23,642 bases of DNA from JAXGPP01 sp964436865. GTDB taxonomy: Bacteria; Planctomycetota; Planctomycetia; Pirellulales; Thermoguttaceae. Below are positions 1 through 8,200 of this stretch, in pieces. The translations under genes and the position numbers were made by a program. Location of the stretch: the NCBI GenBank assembly GCA_964436865.1, contig CAYTFK010000074.1, positions 1 to 23,642 on the forward strand, in the 5' to 3' direction. The first letter of the stretch is position 1; every line of letters begins with the position of its first letter. The notes beneath the pieces are model-generated. The model did not search any database. It was not told the origin of the DNA and worked only from the letters and a program-made list of their open reading frames with translations.

Positions 1-1241
1 GGCGCGGCTTCCATACGGTGGTGACGCCGGCCCACGCGGCAAAGATGGACGAATCAGTCTGCATCCAGTGCGGCCAGTGCATCAACGTCTGCCCGACCGC
101 GGCATTTCTCGAGCAGCGAAGCACCGAAGAGGTGTGGAAGGCGCTGGCCGATCCGGACATGCATGTCGTCGTCCAGACGGCTCCCTCGATCCGCGCGGCC
201 ATCGGCGAGGGCTTCGGATTGTCGCCGGGCACGCCGGCCACGGGAAAGCTTGTCAGCGCGCTCAGGGTGCTGGGCTTCGACGCCGTGTTTGACACCGATT
301 TCGGCGCCGATCTGACGATTGTCGAGGAGGCCCACGAGTTTCTCAATCGGCTCGGCGGCCATGGCCCCTTGCCGATGATCACGTCGTGCTCGCCGGGGTG
401 GATCAACTTCATGGAGAAGTTCTACCCGCAACTCATCCCGCATGCCTCGACCTGCCGTTCACCGATGAGCATGGTGTCGGCGCTCAGCAAGACCTATTAC
501 GCTGAGAAGAAGGGGATTGCGCCGGAGAAGGTGTTCATGGTTGCCGTGATGCCCTGCGTGGCCAAGAAGTATGAGGCTAACCGCCAGGAACACCGCGAGG
601 CCGACGGCACGCCAATGACCGATGCCGTGCTCACCACGCGCGAGCTGATCTGGATGATCAAGTGCTACGGCATCAGCTTCAGCTCGCTCAATGACGGCGA
701 GTTCGACCATCCGCTGGGGTTGTCGTCGGGCGCCGGCGATATCTTCGGCTGCACGGGGGGCGTGATGGAAGCTACCCTGCGTGCGGCCAGCGAACTGGTG
801 ACCGGCAAGCCGGCCGACCGGCTGGATTTCACCGAAGTGCGGGCGGTCGAGGGACTGCGGGATGTTCGCGTGGCCATCGGCGACAAGAACATCCGGGTGG
901 GCGTGGCCAACGGCCTGCAGAACGCAAAAGTCCTGCTGGACAAGATTGTCGCCGGCGAACCGTTCCACGTGATCGAGGTGATGGCCTGCCCGGGCGGATG
1001 CGTGGGGGGCGGCGGCCAGCCGTATCCGCCGCCGGGGATGAAGGTGCTCGATCCCGAACTGGTTCGCCTCCGCGGGCAGGCGCTGTACAGCATCGACCAG
1101 GCGAAGGCACTGCGGAAGTCGTACGAGAATCCGGCGATCGAGGAGCTCTACGCCAGTTTCCTCGGCAGCGTCGGCTCGGAGCGGGCCCACGAGATCCTGC
1201 ACACCCACTATCATGCCAAGCTGCCGCGCGGCATCAAGTGA
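1..1241 (+). CDS. hndD: [FeFe]-hydrogenase catalytic subunit, HndD-like (5' truncated by window)
   Basis: Catalyses reversible H2 oxidation/proton reduction at the H-cluster and would exchange electrons with NAD(P) through partner subunits. The reading frame is open to the window edge (first full codon at base 3), so the N-terminal part is missing. The GTG at 18 is not a real start, because the residues before it (RGFHTV) continue the family pattern. Numbering from that GTG: a CxxCxxCxxxCP cluster-binding motif at 15-26, then the three H-cluster signatures TSCSPGW (122-128, C124), MPCVAKK (C180) and MACPGGCVGGGG (C324, C328). The C-terminal ~50 residues look like the fused small-subunit domain. 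Eighteen bases separate it from the NuoE-like gene, so both are probably one operon whose upstream part (a NuoF-like flavoprotein is expected) lies outside the window. HydEFG maturases are not present here. Family assignment is very secure; HndD rather than another trimeric or tetrameric class is inferred from the neighbour. Confidence 0.95.
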   Translation, partial: RGFHTVVTPAHAAKMDESVCIQCGQCINVCPTAAFLEQRSTEEVWKALADPDMHVVVQTAPSIRAAIGEGFGLSPGTPATGKLVSALRVLGFDAVFDTDFGADLTIVEEAHEFLNRLGGHGPLPMITSCSPGWINFMEKFYPQLIPHASTCRSPMSMVSALSKTYYAEKKGIAPEKVFMVAVMPCVAKKYEANRQEHREADGTPMTDAVLTTRELIWMIKCYGISFSSLNDGEFDHPLGLSSGAGDIFGCTGGVMEATLRAASELVTGKPADRLDFTEVRAVEGLRDVRVAIGDKNIRVGVANGLQNAKVLLDKIVAGEPFHVIEVMACPGGCVGGGGQPYPPPGMKVLDPELVRLRGQALYSIDQAKALRKSYENPAIEELYASFLGSVGSERAHEILHTHYHAKLPRGIK

Positions 1242-1259
1242 CCAAAACGGAAGCAAGAA

Positions 1260-1826
1260 ATGAGCACGTCGACCGACAACTGGCCGCTGGTTGAAGCGGA
1301 CGCCAAGCGAATCCTCGGCCCGGACATCGCTGCCTACATCGAGGAGTGCCGCGCGCTGCCGCAACCGGAAAGCCATCTCATCTCGGTGCTGCATCGCGTG
1401 CAGGCCGATTACGGTTTCCTGGCCGCGGCCCATCTCGACGCGGTGGCTCAACTGATGCAGATCCCGGCCGCCAAGGTCTCCGGCGTGGCCAGCTTCTACC
1501 ACTACTACCGCCTGTCGCCGCGCGGGCGATACATGATCCGCATCTGCCTGGGGACGGCATGCTACGTGAAGGGAGCCGATCGCGTTGCCGCCAAGTTGAT
1601 GGAGGAGCTGGGAATCAAATTCGGCGAGACGAGCACCGACGGCGTCTTTACGCTGGAAGGCTCGCGATGCCTGGGAACCTGTGGCCTGGCGCCGGTGCTG
1701 ATGATCGACGAAGACGTTCACGCCCAGGTAACGCCCGACCAGGTCCCGGCGATCCTCGAGAAGTATCTCACCCGGGTTCGCAAGGAGCATTCCGGCACTC
1801 AGCCGCCAGCGCCGCCGCAAGGATAG
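1260..1826 (+). CDS. hndA: NuoE/HndA-like [2Fe-2S] subunit of an NAD(P)-linked hydrogenase
   Basis: Thioredoxin-fold ferredoxin subunit that carries electrons between the flavin subunit and the hydrogenase. The 188-residue length is close to the usual NuoE/HndA size. An N-terminal helical part (about 10-80, with the family-typical GVASFYHYY segment at 75-83) precedes the cluster domain. The four expected cysteine ligands are C96 and C101 (C-x4-C in CLGTACYVKG) and C137 and C141 (C-x3-C in CLGTCGLAP). The start ATG at 1260 follows a purine-rich stretch (ggaagcaag). The last ~15 residues are a Pro/Gln-rich tail with no obvious function. It sits 18 nt behind the hydrogenase gene, so it most likely serves that enzyme and not respiratory complex I. 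Gene order here is catalytic subunit then NuoE-like, whereas the Desulfovibrio hnd operon runs A-B-C-D. Confidence 0.93.
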   Translation: MSTSTDNWPLVEADAKRILGPDIAAYIEECRALPQPESHLISVLHRVQADYGFLAAAHLDAVAQLMQIPAAKVSGVASFYHYYRLSPRGRYMIRICLGTACYVKGADRVAAKLMEELGIKFGETSTDGVFTLEGSRCLGTCGLAPVLMIDEDVHAQVTPDQVPAILEKYLTRVRKEHSGTQPPAPPQG

Positions 1827-1984
1827 AGAGGCGGGAGGCCCGAGAATCTCGTATGGCGCCGGATCAGGCGGCGGCAGATTGTCTCCAGACGCCGGCCTGG
1901 CGATCCGGCACAATCCGCGGCTCCGCGGCAGCCAGTCCTTCTTCAGAGAAACCGATTCGTCCCGGCTGACGAATACCGGTCCCT

Positions 1985-3466
1985 TCATTTCTCTACCGCG
2001 GGCGAACCGGCTGGTTGTTGCTCGGGCACGTCTTCCAGATAGACGCCGTCCTGTCGCAACTGCTGTTGGAGTCTGCGGATGTCGACCTGCACCATGTCGA
2101 CGCCTGTCGCCAGCGCGATCGCGGCGCAAGTGCCGACGCCTTGTCCCATGACCATGCAATGGGTCTGCACGCGAACCGATGAGTGTCCTTCGTGCGTCGA
2201 GGAGGCGCAGCGGCCCACGACGCCCAAATTGGAAAACTGCGCGTTCAAACACATCCCGAGCGGAATGTGATAGCTCTGGCCTTCCGGCAACACGTGTTCT
2301 TTCCTCTGGTCGACCCAGGTGGTGTGGCCGCTGCCCTTCGGATCGTGAATGTCGATCATCCAGAAACCGTGGCCGAGGGCGTCAGGTTGCTTGACCGCAC
2401 CGACCACCATCGCGGCGTCGAGTGTCTTCAGCCCGCGAATACGCCGTGATTCGCGGACGCCAAGACCGAAGCCCATCTGTTCCACTTCGACCTGTTCGAA
2501 GCCGGGCATCTCGTTCCGCCACAGGTCGACGTACTGGTAAACCTGCTCGCGGGCTCGATGCGAGATGCGTGTCAGTTCTTCTTCGTCCAGCGGGTTGCCG
2601 GCCACGGGGCACATGTTGTAGGAGACGATCGGATCACGCGGGCTGCGGAGGTACGAGAGGGCTGCCGCTTCGAGAAATGGCGGGAACTGGCCTTCATCGC
2701 GAAGCTTCTTCATGAGCCGGAACACTCGCTCGGCATCTTCCGGATGCTGCCTGACGGCGGCCGGGTCGAGGCCGCGAAGGCGAAACATCATCGTCATGCC
2801 CTGTACACCGCCGTCGCTCGCACGGCCAAAGTCGAATGGCACGCCGGCATTGGCTGCCAGATCGCCATCGCCGGTGGCATCGATGAAGATCTTGCCGCGC
2901 ACCGCCTTGCGGCCGCACTTGGTATCGACCAGCACGGCCAACAGACGCTGGCCGGCACGGATCGACTCCACCGCCTGGAGATTGCAGAACGTTCGCACGC
3001 CCGCCTCGTCGAGCATCCGCTGGAAGACGACGCGCATGCCGGTGGAATCGAACTCGTGCGTCTCATGCCGCCCAGGGTAGTGGTCCATCCGCCGTACAAA
3101 TCGCCCGCCGCGGTCGATCGCCTCTTGCGTGAACCCCTGAATGACCTGTCTTGCGCGGTCGCTGGTGTGCCAGATGTTCACCAGCGCGTTGGTGGCCATG
3201 CCGCCAACGCTTGGCCATCGGTCAAGGAGGACTACCTTGACGCCGTGCCGCGATGCCGAGCAGGCTGCGGCGATGCCCGCCGGGCCACCGCCACAGACGA
3301 CCACGTCGGCCTCAGCAAGCACGGGGACTCTGCGTTCAGGAATGGCAAGATCGTCTGCGACGTCAGCGGCATTCGCGGACAAACCGCCGCCGTCAGACGC
3401 GGCGACGACGGCGCCGAGGCTGCTGCCGGCCGCAGCGAGCAGAAAGCTGCGTCGCGTCGGTTTCAT
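1985..3466 (-). CDS. Tat-exported FAD-dependent oxidoreductase (FAD_oxidored family)
   Basis: A flavoprotein of unknown substrate, probably oxidising a sugar, polyol or hydroxyacid outside the cytoplasm. From the ATG at 3466 (493 residues) it begins with a twin-arginine signal (TRRSFLLAAAG, residues 4-14). A Rossmann dinucleotide-binding motif VVCGGGPAG follows (56-64), then a long strand ending in LLDRW, and later the ATGDGDLAANAG segment typical of FAD_oxidored proteins. An in-frame ATG at 3478 would add four residues, but the GGAAGG motif would then abut it; with 3466 that motif is about 11-12 nt away. The open frame runs up to 3598, but the extra residues lie inside the upstream gene and look non-natural. 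The DUF2961 gene ends at 3468, so the two genes touch and are probably co-translated. Such Tat-exported FAD proteins are abundant in Planctomycetes. Function within the family cannot be narrowed from sequence alone. Confidence 0.88.
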   Translation of the reverse strand: MKPTRRSFLLAAAGSSLGAVVAASDGGGLSANAADVADDLAIPERRVPVLAEADVVVCGGGPAGIAAACSASRHGVKVVLLDRWPSVGGMATNALVNIWHTSDRARQVIQGFTQEAIDRGGRFVRRMDHYPGRHETHEFDSTGMRVVFQRMLDEAGVRTFCNLQAVESIRAGQRLLAVLVDTKCGRKAVRGKIFIDATGDGDLAANAGVPFDFGRASDGGVQGMTMMFRLRGLDPAAVRQHPEDAERVFRLMKKLRDEGQFPPFLEAAALSYLRSPRDPIVSYNMCPVAGNPLDEEELTRISHRAREQVYQYVDLWRNEMPGFEQVEVEQMGFGLGVRESRRIRGLKTLDAAMVVGAVKQPDALGHGFWMIDIHDPKGSGHTTWVDQRKEHVLPEGQSYHIPLGMCLNAQFSNLGVVGRCASSTHEGHSSVRVQTHCMVMGQGVGTCAAIALATGVDMVQVDIRRLQQQLRQDGVYLEDVPEQQPAGSPAVEK

Positions 3467-3467
3467 G

Positions 3468-4547
3468 CTATTGGCCATCCTTCCAGATATCCGCCGTGCG
3501 GGCGGCCGTGTCGGGGAGCGCGGGCAGCGGTGCGCTGGGCGCGGGTTCGTACCAGAAGGTGGCGCACGACCAATCGTCCGAGGTCTCGGCAAGCCCATTC
3601 CGCCAGGCGATCTGCTGGATGGTGATGCGGGCTTCCTTCTGCCAGGCGATCGGGTCGGGCAGGTGCCAGCGGTACATCGAGATGAAATTCTTCTCGTTCA
3701 GGCTGCAGCCGTTGTAGAAGAAGGGCGTTTGCTGGATGCCCCATGCCAGGCCGACGTAGTCCTCGCTACCCGTGCCCACGATCGTGGGGAACTCCTTGTC
3801 GCCATCCATGTAGACCTTGATCTCGCCTTCCCCCCACCACTGGTTCGGGTGCAGGTTGCGAATGCCAATGATCGAGCCGATGAACCGCCCTTTATTCGTC
3901 CGCTGCGGCAGAAGCTCAAAGTCGACCTTCTCCCTGGTCGGGTTCTCGCGGCGGAAGAGGACGTGCAACCGGCCGACGTCGTCGGGGTGTTTGTCGCCGA
4001 GGGTGTAGCCGATCTGGTAGAAGAGCGGGATCGCCTGCGAGCTTTCATTGGTGAACGTGAGCTTCGCCCGCTTCACAAACGGCATGGGCAGCCAGAGATT
4101 CCGCCCGCCGGTCGGCCCGACCGAATGCACGGCCGAGTCATAAGGCATGATCTTGCCGTGGGCGAAACCGAACAGGTCGCCGATCGGGCACTCGATGCTG
4201 GGGTGCTCCTGGTCGTCCCAATAGGCGCGAATGAGCGCCGCCCGCTGTACCTCCGGTTCACGGGCGGTGGTAATCCAGATGTGGCGGATCGTGCCGGTGC
4301 CGGCGATATCGCAAAGCTGGACTGTTTCACCCGGTTTGATCGACCGTGAGGGGGCTCCCTTGCGTCCCACGCCCAGGTTACTCGCAGCCTGCCCTCCTTG
4401 CCCAGGTTCGCCGGTGGGATTCTCAAACGAGATCGAACGCGACACCAGGCCGGTGTCGAGCAGGTAGGGCTCATGCATCAGGTCGGGTTGCTGTCCCCAC
4501 GCGGCCGTCGCGGCCAGTAAACACACGGCAAACAGGCTGCTTTTCAT
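3468..4547 (-). CDS. Secreted DUF2961 protein (GH172-type glycoside hydrolase family)
   Basis: DUF2961 members were reclassified as glycoside hydrolase family GH172, acting on fructofuranosyl and arabinofuranosyl linkages. The start at 4547 has a good ribosome site (GGAGAGA, about 5 nt upstream), giving 359 residues; in-frame sequence further upstream is not coding-like. Residues 1-18 form a Sec signal peptide (cleavage near AWG-QQ). The hallmark region is WWGEGEIKVYMDGD (237-250) followed by the GTGSEDYVG motif (258-266). The acidic residues E240/E242 and E262 are about 20 residues apart, matching my recollection of the catalytic pair in the Bifidobacterium enzyme; the assignment of the pair is inference. 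The gene directly precedes the FAD oxidoreductase. The substrate is unknown, and many planctomycete DUF2961 proteins have no tested activity. Confidence 0.9.
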   Translation of the reverse strand: MKSSLFAVCLLAATAAWGQQPDLMHEPYLLDTGLVSRSISFENPTGEPGQGGQAASNLGVGRKGAPSRSIKPGETVQLCDIAGTGTIRHIWITTAREPEVQRAALIRAYWDDQEHPSIECPIGDLFGFAHGKIMPYDSAVHSVGPTGGRNLWLPMPFVKRAKLTFTNESSQAIPLFYQIGYTLGDKHPDDVGRLHVLFRRENPTREKVDFELLPQRTNKGRFIGSIIGIRNLHPNQWWGEGEIKVYMDGDKEFPTIVGTGSEDYVGLAWGIQQTPFFYNGCSLNEKNFISMYRWHLPDPIAWQKEARITIQQIAWRNGLAETSDDWSCATFWYEPAPSAPLPALPDTAARTADIWKDGQ

Positions 4548-4794
4548 GCTTCTCTCCATCGCGATTGTGTTGAAGGCTATCGATCTTTCGACTGTGCCCA
4601 TACACAAATAGCGGACTGACACTTCGAACGCCAGCCCCCTCCGCACAGGACGCTGGCGGACGGGCCGGGTGGACAGAGGTCGCCATTTCACGGTTTCTCT
4701 CCGTAGCAGCCCCGCTTGTTTGCCGGGGTGGTCGGCGGTACTTTGGTTGGAACACACTTCTCTTCGAGGCATGGATTCACCCGGAGGTCATGCC

Positions 4795-5223
4795 ATGCTC
4801 ACTATCAGCGGAAAGGCATTGGGCAGGAAGAAGCCGCTGTTTGCCGATTTCTCGGTTGCTCCACCGCCAGGTATTCGCGGGGATGACGGGATAACGCTAC
4901 GGCAATTGATCGAGCACGTGGTTCGCGAGGAGGTTGCCGCCTTCAAGCGGCGTCAGCACGACCGGCTGGCGCTGCGAGTACTTTCGGCTCGCGAGATCGC
5001 CGAGGGGGCGGAACGAGGAAAGATCGACTCCGGCTCAAGCGAGATCGAGCCGCAGGAAGTCGACGCGGAAGATGCCGTGGGGACGGCCCTCGAAGCTTTC
5101 GAAGACGGGCTGTATCTCGTCGTCATCGACGGGCAGGACCATCGAGAACTCGATCGGCAGGTGTTCCTCGATTCGGAAAGTCGCGTCACGTTTATTCGCC
5201 TCACCCTGTTGGCCGGAGGATGA
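4795..5223 (+). CDS. Unrecognised 142-aa protein with ubiquitin-like tail pattern and terminal Gly-Gly
   Basis: I do not recognise a named family. The start at 4795 is supported by GGAGG at 4783-4787 with a 7-nt spacer; an upstream in-frame ATG at 4771 is less well placed. It has no signal peptide or membrane segment. Predicted layout by eye: an N-terminal beta hairpin (1-23), a helix TLRQLIEHVVREEVAAFKRR (34-53), a hydrophilic, acidic middle (about 65-100), then a strand LYLVVIDG (106-113) and a last strand VTFIRLTLLAGG ending at the C-terminus. The order hairpin, helix, strand, final strand resembles a beta-grasp fold with an insertion after the helix. From the strand-terminating G113 to the last Gly is 29 residues, the same as ubiquitin G47 to G76. 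This is pattern similarity, not proven homology. The gene lies 3 nt before the DUF4132 gene, so the two products very likely work together. Confidence 0.85.
   Translation: MLTISGKALGRKKPLFADFSVAPPPGIRGDDGITLRQLIEHVVREEVAAFKRRQHDRLALRVLSAREIAEGAERGKIDSGSSEIEPQEVDAEDAVGTALEAFEDGLYLVVIDGQDHRELDRQVFLDSESRVTFIRLTLLAGG
5215..5220 (+). promoter_or_regulatory. Shine-Dalgarno of the DUF4132 gene, formed by the last two Gly codons
   Basis: GGAGGA lies 6 nt before the ATG at 5227 and is a near-perfect ribosome-binding site. It is read as the final two codons (Gly-Gly) of the preceding gene, whose TGA stop follows at once. Termination on the first gene would place the ribosome at the second start, so translational coupling is likely. 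Confidence 0.75.
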
Positions 5224-5226
5224 TTC

Positions 5227-8200
5227 ATGCTTAGCCCGGAAGTGGCCAAGAAACGACTGGACGAGTGGCGGGTGGAGAGGGAGGACGGCTTTCTGCCGGA
5301 GGTGAAGCGGCTGCCGGCGAAGCTGCGCCCGATCGGCTACGGCCTGATGAGGCGCGACGCGAAGGGCAAGGAATTCGAGTTGGACGATTGGCAGGAGAAC
5401 ATGCGGGCAGCCCGCGAGGCTGTCCGCCCGCTCGACCAGTTGCCCGTGAAGGAACGCCTGAAGTTTTTCGCGACGTTCTTCGCGGGGCTCGCGCCGGCAG
5501 TCGAGGCGGCATGGCAGGCTCTCAAGTCGTGTCCCTATCACGAGGGTTTCTCCCGAAAGTCGTTCCGCACGCCGGGCCAGAGCGAAGCAAGTCTTGGTGC
5601 TCGGGTATCGTGGTTGACCCAGATGATTCCGATCGCCAGTCGATACCGGAGCGACGTGCTGACGCCGGCCTGGCTGGCAGCCTGGGCTCCCCATCTGGAA
5701 GAGCACTACGGCTCCGACCAGGTCGCAATCGGACGACTTCTGGCGGCGGTCATCGACCAGGGGGGCGATGAGGGAGAGGCGGTTTTCGAAATCCTCTGCC
5801 AGTCGATCCGCAACGAACACGAGATTGGCCGGATGGGCCATCACGTCGTACGGGCGTTGCTGATGGCCGCGCGAGCCGAAGGCTGGGAGCTCGTGGAAAA
5901 GACGCTCCTGGCAGCGCAGCGGCAGGAGGGACTTCGGCAGACGATCCTGGAGACGGTCGACGAAGCCCACCCGACGGCGTACCGCCGCATGCTTCAGTTG
6001 ATCCGGGACCACGACCTGGCACGATTCAGCGCGGTGGTCCGCGCGGCCAATGTGTGGTTTGGCCTGGCGTGGGATTCGGTGAGCGTGAAGACGGTCAATA
6101 CAACGATCGACACGGTGCTTACGCTGCTCGACGATCCCCAGGCGCGGCAGAAGGCGATCACCGGCCGCGATCCGGAACGGGTGTACCTGGCGCTGTGGTC
6201 GATGGCCTATGACGATGCACCGGCCACCATTCCTGTCGCTGCCAATCTGCTCAAGGACAAACGGGTAGAGATCCGCTTCGTAGCGGCGGTGCACCTGAGC
6301 CAGCTTGGGCTGCCCCAGGCGCACGGGGTGCGCGCCGTGGCGCTCGATGACGAGGACTTGCGCGTGGCCCTGTGTGCCTTGGGGGGCGTGGCCCGGGGAG
6401 AAGACGACGAGGCAGACGAACTCGAAGGGGGCGAAGGGCTTTTCGAACGGCTGGAGCGGCTGTTTGCGCGGGTGCCCGAGAAACCGGTGGTCCTCAAGCC
6501 GCTCGTCTGGCCGTGGACAGAGCGGAAGGTATCACGAGAAGAAGTCAGCCATTATCTGGTCGCCTCGCTGGGTAGGCGGCCCCCAACCGCGCTGGTGCCG
6601 TACCTGCCGTCGCTCAGTCCCTGGCATCGCAGCGCGGTGGTCGAGAACCTGGCCGCGCAGAAGAAATGGGACGTGCTTACCCGGGAGACGCTCGTGCGGC
6701 TAGTGGGCGACTCGGCGAGCGACGTTCGCGAGGCGGCCTGCAAGTCGTTGGCCAAGGTGAAACTGCAGCCGGAGGAAATCGAGCGGCTGGAGGGTTATCT
6801 CACACGGAAGACGAGCGATCTTCGGCAGGGAGTCACGGGTCTGCTGCTGAACCAACCCGACCCGCAGGCCCTCAAGAGCGCCGAGCGACTGCTGGCGGCC
6901 AAGGACGCCATGCAGCGACTGGCAGGGCTCGAACTTCTCCGCCAGATGGCCGCGGCGAAGCGCTGTCGCGGGGAGTGCCAGGAGCGCGTCGCCCAGTACC
7001 AGGCAAGCCGCAAGAAGTTGTCCAAAGAGGAGCAGGGCCAGATAGACGCCGTGCTCGGCGCGTCGGCCGAGACGTTATCACTCGATGATGCCCTGGGGCT
7101 CATGAACCCGGCGGAGCGGTCGCCCGTCATTCCAGTCAGGTCGCGCAAGGTGCAGTTTCTCTCGGATGCGGCCGTGGCGTGCTTGCGTAGCCTCGACGAA
7201 TTGGTGCATGAGAACCGCGAGACGCCGATCAAGTTCAAGACCTGGCAGGGCGAAGAGAAGGAGGACCTTCTGGGCAACGTGAATTGGGGATTTCCTTCGC
7301 CCGATTGGGACAAGCCGCCGGAAGCAGCCCGCGAGAATCTGCCGTTGGCGAATGTCTGGGAGCAGTGGTACGCCGAACGGGCCAAGCCGCTTCGTGACAA
7401 AGACGGTTTCGAATTGCTGCGGGCAGAGGTCTGGCTCGAGGTGTCGAAGAGCGAGTGGGAGTGGAAGGAACTGCTGGAGTGGTGCAAAGAGTCTGCCGAT
7501 CGGAAGAAGATCTTCGCGGTGCTGAGCGGCGGCCAGGCGCGGACGAAACTGAAGTACCCGCACATCATCGACGATCTCGTGCCGTGGCTCCTGTTCCTGC
7601 ATCAGCCCGCCGGGGCGGTCGACTTCCTGTTGGATGCCGTGGAGACTTCGTTTTCGCTGGTGCCCGAGAGCGAGATGAAGAAACTGGTAGGGGAACCCTC
7701 GCCACAAAAGAACGCCTGGGAAGGCCCCGAGGACTGGCGGAATGACGACCCGATGATGATGTGGTTGAAGCAGTTGGAGGGCTGCGTCGCGCGCCATCGG
7801 ATCACTCTCGCGCCCGAACAGGCGGCGCGCTGGTGGCGTCTGGTGCGATGGCTGGATGAGCCCGTGGTTGGGGCACGGCGTCACCGGCCCGACTTCGCGC
7901 GACTGTCTGACGCTTACGAAAAGGGCGCGGCCACCTTGGCCGATATCGCCGATCATCTGCTGGGGCCGAGGGACCAGGGGCGCTATTCCTACCGGGGTTT
8001 CAGTTCGCTCGCCGACCTGACCGCACGCAAACTGGACAAGGAGGATGAAACCCTGCTCGCGAAGCACCCCGAGCTGCGTGAGCTGGTGGAGAAGTGCCGA
8101 GTCCAGATCGTGGAGACGGAGCTTGCCCGCGGCGAGACGCCGACCGCGGCAACGTCGCCAGCGTGGGAGCTTGGGTCACTGTGGGGAACCGACCTTCTCA

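Noticed and set aside
1827..1984. Terminator between the hydrogenase operon and the convergent FAD oxidoreductase
   Set aside because: Only short palindromes (around 1841-1851 and CCGCGG repeats near 1915-1928) with tiny loops; no convincing stem with a T tract.
459..2252. 597-residue minus-strand open frame
   Set aside because: Runs antisense to the hydrogenase and NuoE-like genes, whose plus-strand translations carry full family motifs. The antisense product is Arg/His/Gln-rich without domains, as expected in GC-rich DNA.
4710..4728. CCCCG/CGGGG hairpin in the divergent region before the 142-aa gene
   Set aside because: Only 5 bp of stem in GC-rich DNA and no T run; expected by chance. 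No riboswitch pattern seen.
5035..6324. 429-residue minus-strand open frame over the start of the DUF4132 gene
   Set aside because: Low-complexity shadow opposite a strongly supported gene pair with good ribosome sites.
7078..8067. 329-residue minus-strand open frame inside the DUF4132 gene
   Set aside because: Shadow; no motif, no ribosome site, and the plus-strand frame is uninterrupted for 1693 codons.
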